A stretch of DNA of 19,015 bases from Clostridia bacterium (GCA_022790685.1 JAAVXQ010000144.1:1-19015), one strand, 5' to 3'. Positions 1-9,225 are shown, counted from the stretch's first letter. The notes: generated from the letters alone by a model not told the origin. Numbers and translations: made by a program.

Positions 1-1
1 A

Positions 2-907
2 GCTATATATGCAGAAAAAGGTATCCTATCTATTAGTTTAACAAATCCTTTTAAAATTAAAGATATTGATATTTTAGAAATAGACTGTGGCTCTAATGCT
101 CTAAATGTTGTTCCAAAGTATTGTTCAATAACTTTAAAATTTAAAAATTTAAATATGAAAGAATCTTTAAAAAATATTTGTGATCCATTATTAGATAGTA
201 ATATTTCCATAGAAAACATAGATAGCTCTACTGTAAAAATAATATCCCTTGGAAAAGCTTCACATGCGGCTCATCCTGAGAACGGAAATAATGCTATAAA
301 GAACTTAGTAAAATTTTTGATTGATAATTTTGAAATACCTGAGGAACCTGAATACAATTATTTAGAAAAATTATATCATCTTGGTGTATTTGATATTGAA
401 AGTCCAGAATTTTTATCTAGAAATGATATCCTATATGCAACTGAATTTGAAGAAAATTCTATAATTCAAGATGAATCTGGTATACTTACTTCTAATGTTG
501 CTGTACTTGAATATGAGAATAATAAAATAACAATAAAAATAAATTTAAGAGTACCAGTAAATACTTCTCTAGATAGTATAATTTTAAAATATAGACAATT
601 AATCAATATGTATGAAAATATAGAAGTTTCAGTTTTAAGTTCACAAGATTCCCTTTATGTAAAAAAAGATTCTTACTTAGTAAAAACTTTAGTAGATATT
701 TTTAATAAAAAATCAAACAAATCTGAGGAGCCTATAGCTATTGGTGGAGGAACTTATGCAAGAGCCTTTGATAATATGATTTCTTATGGTGTAACAATGC
801 CAGGAAAAAAAGATATGTGTCATCAAGTAGATGAATTCATAGATATTAATGATTTAATACTATCTTCTAAAATTTATGCTGAAGCTATTTATGAACTTGC
901 TAAATAA
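2..907 (+). CDS. PepV-like M20 family dipeptidase, 5' end outside the window
   Basis: This is the C-terminal ~301 residues of a zinc-dependent M20 peptidase of the PepV/Xaa-His dipeptidase type, a cytoplasmic enzyme that trims dipeptides. The frame is open from base 2. The ATG at 155 is internal, because the residues before it continue the same domain. Visible family features are the lid-domain segment GKASHAAHPENG at about residues 83-94 of this fragment, the glycine-rich GGGTYARAF near the C-terminus, and the terminal MCHQVDEFID segment, whose His is the expected zinc ligand. The N-terminal catalytic half, with the other zinc ligands, is missing only because the window starts inside the gene. 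It is convergent with the block that follows and shares its terminator. The family call is firm; the exact substrate is not determined. Confidence 0.85.
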   Translation, partial: AIYAEKGILSISLTNPFKIKDIDILEIDCGSNALNVVPKYCSITLKFKNLNMKESLKNICDPLLDSNISIENIDSSTVKIISLGKASHAAHPENGNNAIKNLVKFLIDNFEIPEEPEYNYLEKLYHLGVFDIESPEFLSRNDILYATEFEENSIIQDESGILTSNVAVLEYENNKITIKINLRVPVNTSLDSIILKYRQLINMYENIEVSVLSSQDSLYVKKDSYLVKTLVDIFNKKSNKSEEPIAIGGGTYARAFDNMISYGVTMPGKKDMCHQVDEFIDINDLILSSKIYAEAIYELAK

Positions 908-914
908 AAAATAG

Positions 915-958
915 AATAACGAGAATACTTTGAGTATCTAAAAAGTATTCTCGTTATT
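915..958. terminator. Bidirectional intrinsic terminator between convergent genes
   Basis: A perfect 17-bp stem pairs 915-931 (AATAACGAGAATACTTT) with 942-958 around a 10-nt loop. T-rich sequence follows on the plus strand, and an A-rich stretch precedes it, giving a T-run on the minus strand. It lies between the peptidase stop and the ATP-grasp gene stop, so it can end transcription from both sides. Confidence 0.9.
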
Positions 959-985
959 TTTATATATGAGACAAATATATTTTAA

Positions 986-1930
986 TTAATAATTATCAAA
1001 CATTTTATCTATTGCTTTTGAATAAATATCTTTTGCTATTCCTTTTCCATTTTCAAAAACTTCTGAAAATTTATTCATACATACACTAGCATTTATTTCC
1101 ATAACTACTATTTCTTTTTTATTAGTAAGAGCAACATCTACACTAGCAAAAGTAATATTTATACTATCTCCTGCTTTTTTTGCAATATCTTTTATTCTAT
1201 CAGAAAACTCATCAGTTTCATCTACTAATATAGGTTCAGCACCACCACTTAAATTATGCTTCCAAGATATTGTTACTTCTTCATCTTTTTTTGGAATATA
1301 GCTAAGATTTAAACCTCTATTTAAATCTATTGGTACTTCTGGTTCCTTTCTTTCGCTGATTAATTGCTTTATAGTTTTTACTCCATCTCCAATAACATAC
1401 GGTTTTTTCTTTTTATAAATATATATAATTTCGCCACATAAATATATTGCTCTATATTCAAAATCAATATCTAAATATGGACATATACTTAAAGTATCAT
1501 TTTTTTCATTAAATAGTTTTTCTATAACCTCTTCTACTTCCTCTTTCGTACTACAATAAAAGACATCTTTTCCTTTATATGAATCATTTGCTTTAACTAC
1601 TACCTTATTATCATATTTTTCTAAAATATTTTCAATTTCGTTAAAAAAATTTTTATTATAGTAACCACTTCTTGTTATTGGATTAAAAATAATTTTATGA
1701 GGAATTGTTGGTATTCCTTTGTCATTTAATACATCATATGTTGCATATTTATCTCCTGCAATATTATGGCTTATACTACTATTTAAGTCAAATTCATATC
1801 TCATTAAATAATGAATCTTATTTTCTTTTTCCAATTTTCTTATCCATCCATAAGATAGCAATTCTTGTTTTATATTTTTTTCTTTACATATCTCATCTAA
1901 GATTACATAAAAAGGCTTTTTATTTTCCAT
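986..1930 (-). CDS. ATP-grasp family ligase (RimK / cyanophycin-synthetase-like)
   Basis: This 314-residue protein looks like an ATP-grasp carboxylate-amine ligase. The ATP-binding half is suggested by KVVVKANDSYKGKDVF (about residues 109-124), and the metal-binding end of the fold by VDVALTNKKEIVVMEINAS (about 264-282), with the Glu and Asn expected to bind magnesium. The segment IYKKKKPYVIGDGVKTIKQL resembles the IGDG..TI.QL loop found in cyanophycin synthetase and GshF-like enzymes. It starts 12 bases after the ABC permease stop, and an AGAGGAG ribosome site lies just upstream of the ATG, so it is the last gene of that operon. A role in making or modifying a peptide handled by the adjacent exporter is possible but is inference. 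The substrate is unknown. Confidence 0.75.
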   Translation of the reverse strand: MENKKPFYVILDEICKEKNIKQELLSYGWIRKLEKENKIHYLMRYEFDLNSSISHNIAGDKYATYDVLNDKGIPTIPHKIIFNPITRSGYYNKNFFNEIENILEKYDNKVVVKANDSYKGKDVFYCSTKEEVEEVIEKLFNEKNDTLSICPYLDIDFEYRAIYLCGEIIYIYKKKKPYVIGDGVKTIKQLISERKEPEVPIDLNRGLNLSYIPKKDEEVTISWKHNLSGGAEPILVDETDEFSDRIKDIAKKAGDSINITFASVDVALTNKKEIVVMEINASVCMNKFSEVFENGKGIAKDIYSKAIDKMFDNY

Positions 1931-1942
1931 GTGCTCCTCTTC

Positions 1943-3583
1943 TTATAAAACTATTTTCTTAAATAATTTTACTTCGTTATTTTTTATATATCTATTTACT
2001 AAATATATACATATTAAAAATAGTATACTATATATTAGTGTAATAATAATTGTATTTTTAATTAAATTTCCAAATACCGCAAATCCTAATATTGCTATTG
2101 TTCCAAAAGTCATTTGATATAACATATTAAAGTTTTGTTTTACAACAGCATATTCTGTTGTCCATTCTAGTTTTGGTCTATTTAAATCTACTAATATCAT
2201 AATATAGCTTTCAAAAATATTTAATAATCCTGAAATTATAAATATACATATTGCAGAAATTATATTTAGTTTTAATAATACTATTGCAACTATAATAGTA
2301 TATAAAATTGGTATAAAGTTTAATATTATACTTGGTACTATTTTATAAATACATTGCTTATACAAAGGTATTGGAATATATTTCATAAATATACTATTTT
2401 TACCATCACGTGATATCGCAGTTAATGCAATAAAATTAAATATAAACATAAATTCTATTAAACACAAAATTATTCCTATACCATTAGGAGTATTTACTAC
2501 ACTCATCATTTCTGACATTTCAGGCAAATCCATATCATTTACACCTGTTATACTAAAATAAATTGGCAAAGAAAATATTACTGGAAATAATATTGGAGGT
2601 AATATGCATTGCATGAAATAAATAGGATTCTTTATAAGAGTTTTAAATTCCTTTTTTATGTAAGCAGTTGATGTTTTATTGGTCTTTATATTCACAGAAT
2701 TATTACTATTCTTTTTATTCTTCGTTTTAGCACCATAACTTACTCCAACTAGTCCTTTTAAATATAATTTTGACGAAATGTGTATCATTATAGCATATAT
2801 AAGTATGGTTTCTAATATAAAAATAGCTATATTTTTTAATCCTTCTATATTATTAAAGTTCATTATTGCTTTCATTACTGGATCAAGTGTTATAAAATTC
2901 TTAGAATACATTTCTATTAATCCATTTGCTTTTATTACCATTTCTTCTATCTGATTTGTTGTAACTTCTCCATTTACTCCACCAATAAGAATTTGAAGAG
3001 CTATAACAAATACCATACAAATTGCAACACTTATATATTGTACAAAATCTTTATTTTTAATTATATTTGTAAATTTCATAATTAGTATTACTATAAAACT
3101 TGATAAAAGTATTGGTACTATAGGTAATAAAATTAAAATAATAATCATCATTATATAATATAATATTCCTGCACCTTCTAATACTCCAAAAGTTATCATT
3201 GGAATCAAGCCTATGAATATTTCTATTATGTACTCATATAAAAGTAATATATTTATCTTAGAAATTAATATACATTTTGGATTAATTGGAAATGGAAGTA
3301 TATATTCTGTATCTTTAGAAAAATAGAGTACATTTATACTTGTGAATATACTTCTAATTAATGATACCATTACTATTCCAAAAAGACATACTGTTATATA
3401 TAATCCTTGTTGATTTACTATTTTAAGTGCAGTTATTGCTTCAACACTTATATAAATCATAATTCCTGCAATATACATAAAAATAAATAAATATAATAAT
3501 ATTTGTCCTAGTTTTGATTTTATTTTCGTTTTAGCAAAATTATTTTTTAATAAAATTTTTGTTAAATTATAAATATTCTTCAT
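1943..3583 (-). CDS. ABC-2 type transporter permease
   Basis: This 546-residue, very hydrophobic protein has about a dozen predicted membrane segments. A central hydrophilic stretch of about residues 290-310 is rich in Asn and Lys. The segment YFSKDTEYILPFPINPKCILISK (about residues 88-110) matches the characteristic soluble turn of large ABC-2 exporters whose permease is a single long chain. It follows the ATPase gene by 41 bases and precedes the ATP-grasp gene by 12, indicating one operon. The ribosome site (GAAGGAAAA) is somewhat distant from the ATG. It probably forms an export complex with the adjacent ATPase. The substrate cannot be told; drug, peptide or lipid export are all possible. 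Confidence 0.8.
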   Translation of the reverse strand: MKNIYNLTKILLKNNFAKTKIKSKLGQILLYLFIFMYIAGIMIYISVEAITALKIVNQQGLYITVCLFGIVMVSLIRSIFTSINVLYFSKDTEYILPFPINPKCILISKINILLLYEYIIEIFIGLIPMITFGVLEGAGILYYIMMIIILILLPIVPILLSSFIVILIMKFTNIIKNKDFVQYISVAICMVFVIALQILIGGVNGEVTTNQIEEMVIKANGLIEMYSKNFITLDPVMKAIMNFNNIEGLKNIAIFILETILIYAIMIHISSKLYLKGLVGVSYGAKTKNKKNSNNSVNIKTNKTSTAYIKKEFKTLIKNPIYFMQCILPPILFPVIFSLPIYFSITGVNDMDLPEMSEMMSVVNTPNGIGIILCLIEFMFIFNFIALTAISRDGKNSIFMKYIPIPLYKQCIYKIVPSIILNFIPILYTIIVAIVLLKLNIISAICIFIISGLLNIFESYIMILVDLNRPKLEWTTEYAVVKQNFNMLYQMTFGTIAILGFAVFGNLIKNTIIITLIYSILFLICIYLVNRYIKNNEVKLFKKIVL

Positions 3584-3624
3584 TGCTCTGGATTTTCCTT
3601 CTTTCTTAAAAATTAAATATAACC

Positions 3625-4344
3625 TTATTCTGTAATTTCTAAGAATAAATCTTCTAATGAAGCATTTTCCTTAAACTTTTGTTTCATCTCTTCATATGTT
3701 CCAACAAAAATTAGTTTTCCTTTATTTATAATCCCTATCCTATCACATATTTTTTCTGCTACTTCTAAAACATGTGTTGAAAAAAATACACTATTTCCTT
3801 TTGAAACATGTTCTCTCATAAGTTCTTTTAAATCAAAAGAAGCTTTAGGATCAAGACCAGTCATTGGCTCATCCAAAATCCAGTTTTTAGGATTATGCAT
3901 AAGTACACTTACTATTATAAGCTTTTGTCTCATTCCATGAGAAAACGACTGAATTTGTTCATTTAAATTTTCATATATTCCAAACTTTTTAGATAATTCT
4001 TCAATTCTTTTTTCTCTTAATTCTTTTTCTACTTCATATATATCAGCTATGAAATTTAAATATTCTACCCCTTTTAATTTTAAAAATATGTCTGGATTAT
4101 CTGGTACAAATCCAAAATTCTTTTTAGCTATTATTGGATTTTTAGATATACTATTTCCATCTATAAAAATATCTCCTTCATCTATATCCAAAATACCTGT
4201 TATCATTTTAATAGTAGTAGTTTTTCCTGCACCATTTGGCCCTAAAAATCCAAAAATTTCTCCATCCTTTATTTCTAAGTTTAAATTATCTACAGATTTT
4301 GTGCCCTTTACATATGATTTTGTTACATTTTGAATTTTTATCAT
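3625..4344 (-). CDS. ABC transporter ATP-binding protein
   Basis: This is a 239-residue nucleotide-binding subunit. Walker A is GPNGAGKTT at residues 35-43. The signature is the degenerate SHGMRQK (about 134-140), typical of the Ccm/Nod/bacitracin-type exporters. Walker B with the catalytic Glu is WILDEP (about 157-162), the D-loop is GLDPKA, and the switch His is in FFSTHVLE. All motifs required for ATP hydrolysis are present. An AAGGAGATAT ribosome site precedes the ATG, and birA ends 32 bases upstream, so it probably shares transcription with birA. It energises the permease encoded next. The family is certain; the transported substrate is unknown. Confidence 0.92.
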   Translation of the reverse strand: MIKIQNVTKSYVKGTKSVDNLNLEIKDGEIFGFLGPNGAGKTTTIKMITGILDIDEGDIFIDGNSISKNPIIAKKNFGFVPDNPDIFLKLKGVEYLNFIADIYEVEKELREKRIEELSKKFGIYENLNEQIQSFSHGMRQKLIIVSVLMHNPKNWILDEPMTGLDPKASFDLKELMREHVSKGNSVFFSTHVLEVAEKICDRIGIINKGKLIFVGTYEEMKQKFKENASLEDLFLEITE

Positions 4345-4376
4345 ATTTATATCTCCTTACACCTTTAATATAATGG

Positions 4377-4946
4377 CTAATTATTTATTATTTTTAAGTA
4401 TTCACTTTCAAAAATATTTAAAAATTCTGAAATAATATCTTCTCTTATATATGTATTTCTAGTTTCCTTTTTTAATGAAGAAGCAATATTTTCTAATTCT
4501 ATTGGAAACTCTTCTTGATTAACATTAAATCCTATTCCAATATATATAGTCTTAGCAATTTCTCCTTCTAATATAGCCTCTGTTAATATTCCACCTATTT
4601 TTTTATTATTTATCATTATATCATTAGGTTCTTTTATCTGCAGTTTTATATTATAAATATTATCTATAGCTTTAATCATACATTCTGCTATTATTACAGT
4701 TAATCTAGTTAATTTAGATACATTGCATTTAGGCTCTAAAATAAAAGTCATTGCTATATTCTTACCTTTACCTGTATACCATATTCTATCATGAGTTCCT
4801 ATTCCCTTCGTCTGATAATCTGCAATGATTAAAAGACCATTTTGTTTTTCTGACAACTTTTTTGCATATTTTTGTGTTGAATCCAAACTTTCAAATTCTA
4901 TTATATTTTTACCTAAAAAAGATGTTTTTAGATTTTTTAACTCCAT
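4377..4946 (-). CDS. birA: Short biotin--protein ligase, catalytic domain only
   Basis: At 189 residues it contains only the catalytic core of biotin-protein ligase, which attaches biotin to carboxylase carrier domains. SLDSTQKYAKKL (about 21-32) and IKEPNDIMINNKKIGGILTEA (about 104-124) match the family. The N-terminal DNA-binding domain of bifunctional BirA is absent. So is the usual C-terminal SH3-like domain: the gene stops at LKIINN, and only 32 bases separate it from the next gene, so no shifted continuation exists. The biotin/ATP loop reads KGIGTHDRIW instead of the common GRGRRGRxW, losing several conserved Arg residues. It may be a clade-specific variant or a ligase for another lipoyl-like substrate. 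A GAGG site lies 8 bases before the ATG. Confidence 0.72.
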   Translation of the reverse strand: MELKNLKTSFLGKNIIEFESLDSTQKYAKKLSEKQNGLLIIADYQTKGIGTHDRIWYTGKGKNIAMTFILEPKCNVSKLTRLTVIIAECMIKAIDNIYNIKLQIKEPNDIMINNKKIGGILTEAILEGEIAKTIYIGIGFNVNQEEFPIELENIASSLKKETRNTYIREDIISEFLNIFESEYLKIINN

Positions 4947-5065
4947 ACATATTTCCTCTATTTTTAACTGAATATAAAGTTTCTAAATAACAAACTATAT
5001 AATTCTTTCATAACTATTTTCTAAGAAACTTCTTTATTTTATTTCTACGAACATCTAGAAAACTA

Positions 5066-5551
5066 TCATAATTTTTCTGCAAACTTTGATGAATGAGCAT
5101 GACAAATCGCAATTGCCATACTATCTGTTATATCATCTAATTTTGGAACTTTTTCTACTCTTAAAATAGATTGTACCATTTTTTGTACTTGTTTTTTTTC
5201 AGCTCTTCCATACCCTACAACAGCTTGTTTTACTTGAAGTGGTGTATATTCATATGTTGGAATTCCTGCTTTGCAACCAACTAGTAAAACAATTCCCCTT
5301 GCTTGTGCAACATTAATACCAGTTTTTATATTGTTATTAAAAAATAATTCTTCTACTGAAATAGCATCTGGTTTATATTCCTTTACCAGCATTTGCATAT
5401 CATCATATATTTTTGTAAGTCTTAAAGGAAAAGATACTCCTGCTTTTGTTTCTATTGCACCACTAGTAATTAATTTGAATTTATTTCCTTCATAATCTAT
5501 TACACTATATCCAGTTATTGCGAATCCTGGGTCAATTCCTAATATTCTCAT
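5066..5551 (-). CDS. ruvC: Crossover junction endodeoxyribonuclease RuvC
   Basis: This is the Holliday junction resolvase, 161 residues when started at the ATG at 5551. That start puts ILGIDPG at residues 3-9, with catalytic Asp7 as in the family. The remaining acidic residues are the Glu of SVEELFF and the two Asp in DDITDSMAIAICHAH near the C-terminus, so the four-residue active site is complete. An in-frame upstream ATG at 5599 would add 16 residues that lie inside the previous gene and are not family-like. GGAGG sits just before the 5551 start, whose ATG overlaps the debranching-enzyme stop (TAATG), so translation is probably coupled. It ends with TGA, showing that TGA is a stop here. ruvA and ruvB are not in the window. 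Confidence 0.95.
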   Translation of the reverse strand: MRILGIDPGFAITGYSVIDYEGNKFKLITSGAIETKAGVSFPLRLTKIYDDMQMLVKEYKPDAISVEELFFNNNIKTGINVAQARGIVLLVGCKAGIPTYEYTPLQVKQAVVGYGRAEKKQVQKMVQSILRVEKVPKLDDITDSMAIAICHAHSSKFAEKL

Positions 5552-7593
5552 TAGTCCTCCAATTTTGATACAATTTTGATTATTTCTGAAATACTCCAAG
5601 CTTGATTACAAGTTCCACCTGGCTTGTATGGAGCTTTTGCATCATATACTTCTGATATTCCACCTATAGCATCTTCTTTCTCTATTTCTTTTTTAAATAC
5701 TAAATAAACATTTTTAATAAACTTTTCATATTCTATTAGTATTTTTTCTTTTTCTAATCTATCTTTCTCATCATTTAAAATATTTTCATAAGCATCATTA
5801 TATAATCCAAGTAGCCACACCCAAGCAATACCTTGATGATAACTCATATCTCTTTTAAAGCTATCACCTTCATATACTGCTATATATCCATCATCTTCTT
5901 TTGAAAGTGTAGATAAACCATATTTTATAAGTAATTTATCTGTTACAGTCTTAAAGATTGTTTTTCCTATCTCTGAGGAAGGTTTTATAACTGGATATGT
6001 AGTAGATATGCTAAATAGCTGATTTGGTCTTATTTTGTCATCTCCAATAACATCATATAAGCTTTTTCTTTTTGGATTATAAAAGGCTTTTTCAAAGGCT
6101 TTTTTATGTTTTGTTGCTACCTTCTTACAAGATTCTGCAACATCCTGTTCCTTAAATTTTTTTGAAAGATTTTCTAAAGTTTTAAGAGCATTATACCAAA
6201 GGCTATTAAGTTCTACTACCTTTCCATTTCTAGGAGTAACTGCAAACTCTCCAATTTTAACATCCATCCATGTATTTTGAGTACTTTCTGTTCCACTACA
6301 TAACAAGCCATCTTCTGCAACATATATATTATTATTATCTAGTGTAATTCCATTACTATATTCTGAAAGTATATCTTTTAATTTTTCATAAATATTTTCT
6401 TTAATGAAATCATAATCTTTTGTATATTTTATGTATTTATTAACCTGTTCAAATAATAACAAAGAACTATCTGCACTATTATATAAAGGCTCATCTGTTT
6501 CTTCTTTATATCCATTAGGAATTAAACCTTGTTTAATATCTTTTGTAAAAGTAAGTAAAATTTCTTTGGCTAAATCGTATCTTTTAGTTTTTAACAATAA
6601 TCCTTCAAAAGCAATTAAGGTATCTCTTCCCCAATCTAGAAACCATGGATATCCTGCAATTATTGTATGACTTCCAAAGGTTGGTCTATCTACAACAAAA
6701 GCATCTGCAGAAATAAGTAATTGTTTCATAAACTCATTATAGTCTTTATCTTCTTTTAATAATTTTGATTTTTTCTTTAAAAGCTTTGAAGTATCTATTA
6801 TTTTATCTATTCTTTCTATTTCATTTTTTATTACTTCATTTGCATCAATTGTAGTATCTATTTCTTCAGTTGAGCCAATAAAAATGATTTCTTTTTTTTC
6901 GTTTGGTTTTATGGTTACTTCATATCTACCAGAAACTGCTAAATCTTCTTCTGGATAAAAACCTCTTTCGTCTTCTTTTAAATAATACATATTCTTAAAA
7001 ATATCATTAGTATGTTTTACATATTTTCCGCAATTTAAGTACATATAAATTGGAGTTTTCGAATTGCCATCAATTTCTATTTGTACTTTTGTATTATCAA
7101 TTTTTTGATTTATTTTAAATTTATGATTTTTTTCAGTTAAATGATGAAAATTCCTAAAATTAACAATTGGAGCCATTGTAAAATTAATTTCTTCTCCACT
7201 ATTTTGAATCAAATATTGCACTAGTACAGTATTTTTCCCATATACCATACAAATTCTTTTAGTTACTTTTATATCTTTTACTTTATATACAAATTCTGGA
7301 ATATAGTCTTTAGAAAAACTTTCTAATTTTTTATAACCATCAGAAATATAATTTTCACATACATTTGTATATAAATTATGACTTTCACCTGATACTTCTA
7401 TACTTTCATCTAATTTAGATATAAGAAGATGTCTTTTAGCTGGTGGCTCTAAAGCAGCTATTAAAAGTCCATGATATCTTCTAGTATTTGCTCCTATTAT
7501 TGTAGAAGAGCAAAAACCACCTATTCCATTTGTTATTATCCATTCTTTACTTAAAGAACTCTTTAATTCAATTTGTTTTTTAGTTATTTTCAT
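5551..7593 (-). CDS. Archaeal-type glycogen debranching enzyme (amylo-alpha-1,6-glucosidase)
   Basis: At 680 residues this is a full-length debranching enzyme of the archaeal/bacterial GDE type, which hydrolyses alpha-1,6 branches in glycogen. The N-terminal domain begins with the hallmark EWIITNGIGGFCSST and NTRRYHGLLIAALEPP (about residues 16-51). The C-terminal (alpha/alpha) barrel includes GYPWFLDWGRDTLIAFEGLLL, GTESTQNTWMD, and the terminal PGGTCNQAWSISEII, all typical of the catalytic barrel. It lies 24 bases after yvcK and overlaps ruvC by one base (TAATG). A GGGGAAAAG ribosome site precedes the ATG. No other glycogen gene is nearby, so its place in a wall/recombination operon is unusual. 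The function call is confident from family-specific motifs. Confidence 0.92.
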   Translation of the reverse strand: MKITKKQIELKSSLSKEWIITNGIGGFCSSTIIGANTRRYHGLLIAALEPPAKRHLLISKLDESIEVSGESHNLYTNVCENYISDGYKKLESFSKDYIPEFVYKVKDIKVTKRICMVYGKNTVLVQYLIQNSGEEINFTMAPIVNFRNFHHLTEKNHKFKINQKIDNTKVQIEIDGNSKTPIYMYLNCGKYVKHTNDIFKNMYYLKEDERGFYPEEDLAVSGRYEVTIKPNEKKEIIFIGSTEEIDTTIDANEVIKNEIERIDKIIDTSKLLKKKSKLLKEDKDYNEFMKQLLISADAFVVDRPTFGSHTIIAGYPWFLDWGRDTLIAFEGLLLKTKRYDLAKEILLTFTKDIKQGLIPNGYKEETDEPLYNSADSSLLLFEQVNKYIKYTKDYDFIKENIYEKLKDILSEYSNGITLDNNNIYVAEDGLLCSGTESTQNTWMDVKIGEFAVTPRNGKVVELNSLWYNALKTLENLSKKFKEQDVAESCKKVATKHKKAFEKAFYNPKRKSLYDVIGDDKIRPNQLFSISTTYPVIKPSSEIGKTIFKTVTDKLLIKYGLSTLSKEDDGYIAVYEGDSFKRDMSYHQGIAWVWLLGLYNDAYENILNDEKDRLEKEKILIEYEKFIKNVYLVFKKEIEKEDAIGGISEVYDAKAPYKPGGTCNQAWSISEIIKIVSKLED

Positions 7594-7617
7594 TTGTACT
7601 TTTCCCCTATATATTTT

Positions 7618-9225
7618 TTATTTATGATTTTTCTTGTTCTTTTTCTTATTTTTCTTTTGATTTTCCATATTATTTTGTTTTTCTGAAGTATTTATTTCTT
7701 GCTTTTCAGGCTTACTTACTTTGTCTTCCTTTTTTCTGTTTTCAATTCTGCTTTTATCTGAATCTCTGATAGATACAAATCTATCATTATATTTTGCTTT
7801 AAACTTACTCTTTCTTTTGAAAGACTTTCCTTTATCAGATTTATAAGGTATTGTTCTATTTTTTCTAGCTGCTTTTTTTATCAATTTGTTTTGTTCTTTA
7901 AGTACAGAATTTAGAAGCAAATACTCTGTTCCATTTTGCATATCATGAAATTTAAGATCATTACAAATAAGTTCTATTACAGTTGCTGCAATAATATCTG
8001 GATTATGACGTATTTTATCTTCTCTTACACATGACATATTTCTTTGAATAATTTTAATTCCATAACTATTTACTTTACTTATGTCTTGTTCAACTACTTC
8101 TGCACCTTCCATATTATATTTTCTTACAAATTCTGGAATTATTTCTCCTGTATCTGCCAAGCATATATCAAATACATCTGGTCCAATATGATCAATAATA
8201 GCTTTTATATGTTCTGACATTGAGTAATTATCAGTTTGTCCTGGTTCAGTCATAATATTAGATATATATAACTTTATTGCTTTACTTTCTTTTATTGCTT
8301 TTGCTACATTTTTTACTAAAAGATTTGGAAGTACATTCGTATATAAACTTCCTGGTCCTATAATAATTGCTTCTGCTTCTTCTATTGCTTCTAAAACGCC
8401 TGGTGCTGGTCTACAATTAGATGGTGAAATATAAATTCTATTTATTACTTCTATTTTTTCTGATACTATTTCTGGTATCTTGTCCTTCTGTCTTATAGTA
8501 GTTCCGTCTGTAAGTTCTGCACATATTGTAATTTCATCTAAAGTAACAGGTATAACTCTTCCTGTAATATTTAAAACTTCTGTACTTTTTTGAATTGCTT
8601 CTGATATATTTCCATATATTTCATTCATTGCTGTTAAATATATGTCACCAAAGTTTAAACCTCTTAATCTTTCATTCTTAAAATTAACATTTAATAATTT
8701 TTTCATTAATTCTTCTCTATCAGATAAAGCAACTATACTATCTTTTATATCTCTAAGTGGTAAAGTATCTAAAGCTTTTCTCGATTCTGTTGGTATGTCA
8801 CCATAATCAGACATTGTAACTATTGCTGTAATATTATTAGTGTATTTTTTTAAACCTTCTATTACTGTATTTAAGCCTTGTCCACCGCCTATTACTACTA
8901 TTTTGGGACCTTCCTCATATACTTTTTTGTTAAATATTAAGGATTTCATATTTACTTTAGCTTTTTTTCCTTTTTCTGTTGAACTATCATTTGCCTCTAT
9001 AAAAAGCTCTAAAGTTCTTTTTTGAATAAAAACTACAGATAAAGCTATCATTAAAAATCCTAGTACAAAAAGTACTATTATTTCTATTAATCCTTTCATT
9101 TCTATTTCTTCTGTAACTATTACTTTTGTAAAAGCATAGCAAGTTAGTGCTACACCTAAAATTATTAAAAATATCCATCTCTTTACTTTTGTACTTGCTC
9201 TAAACCATTCAAAAAAAGATTTCAT
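7618..9225 (-). CDS. YvcK-like (CofD-family) protein with membrane anchor and basic tail
   Basis: This 535-residue protein has three parts. Two membrane segments lie at about residues 17-33 and 45-67. The YvcK/CofD-like domain spans about 105-420 and starts with VVIGGGQGLNTVIEGLKKYTNN. A Lys/Arg/Glu-rich tail covers about the last 90 residues. YvcK proteins bind UDP-sugars and help link carbon metabolism to peptidoglycan synthesis and shape. The usual acidic/glycine loop TVADDGGSSG is here TMSDYGDIPTES, and GHSFGNLF is GLNFGDIY, so key ligand-binding positions differ from common YvcK. RDIKDSIVALS and ADTGEIIPEFV keep the family pattern. A strong AAGGAGGAG site precedes the ATG. It follows murB, consistent with a wall role. 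The family call is good; ligand binding is uncertain. Confidence 0.85.
   Translation of the reverse strand: MKSFFEWFRASTKVKRWIFLIILGVALTCYAFTKVIVTEEIEMKGLIEIIVLFVLGFLMIALSVVFIQKRTLELFIEANDSSTEKGKKAKVNMKSLIFNKKVYEEGPKIVVIGGGQGLNTVIEGLKKYTNNITAIVTMSDYGDIPTESRKALDTLPLRDIKDSIVALSDREELMKKLLNVNFKNERLRGLNFGDIYLTAMNEIYGNISEAIQKSTEVLNITGRVIPVTLDEITICAELTDGTTIRQKDKIPEIVSEKIEVINRIYISPSNCRPAPGVLEAIEEAEAIIIGPGSLYTNVLPNLLVKNVAKAIKESKAIKLYISNIMTEPGQTDNYSMSEHIKAIIDHIGPDVFDICLADTGEIIPEFVRKYNMEGAEVVEQDISKVNSYGIKIIQRNMSCVREDKIRHNPDIIAATVIELICNDLKFHDMQNGTEYLLLNSVLKEQNKLIKKAARKNRTIPYKSDKGKSFKRKSKFKAKYNDRFVSIRDSDKSRIENRKKEDKVSKPEKQEINTSEKQNNMENQKKNKKKNKKNHK

Noticed and set aside
155..907. Peptidase starting at ATG 155
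   Set aside because: The frame is open to base 2 and the upstream residues continue the same M20 domain, so the gene is partial at the window edge.
1929..2117. Small plus-strand reading frames inside the minus-strand block (also at 1705, 4049, 5271, 6431, 8840, 9847)
   Set aside because: They lie antisense to well-supported genes, lack family similarity and ribosome sites, and reflect low stop density opposite A/T-rich coding sequence.
5066..5068. TGA recoded as tryptophan, as in mycoplasmas
   Set aside because: ruvC ends at TGA at its normal family length, so TGA is a stop in this genome.
5066..5599. ruvC starting at ATG 5599
   Set aside because: The 16 extra residues lie within the preceding gene. 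The ATG at 5551 has GGAGG and puts the catalytic Asp at position 7.
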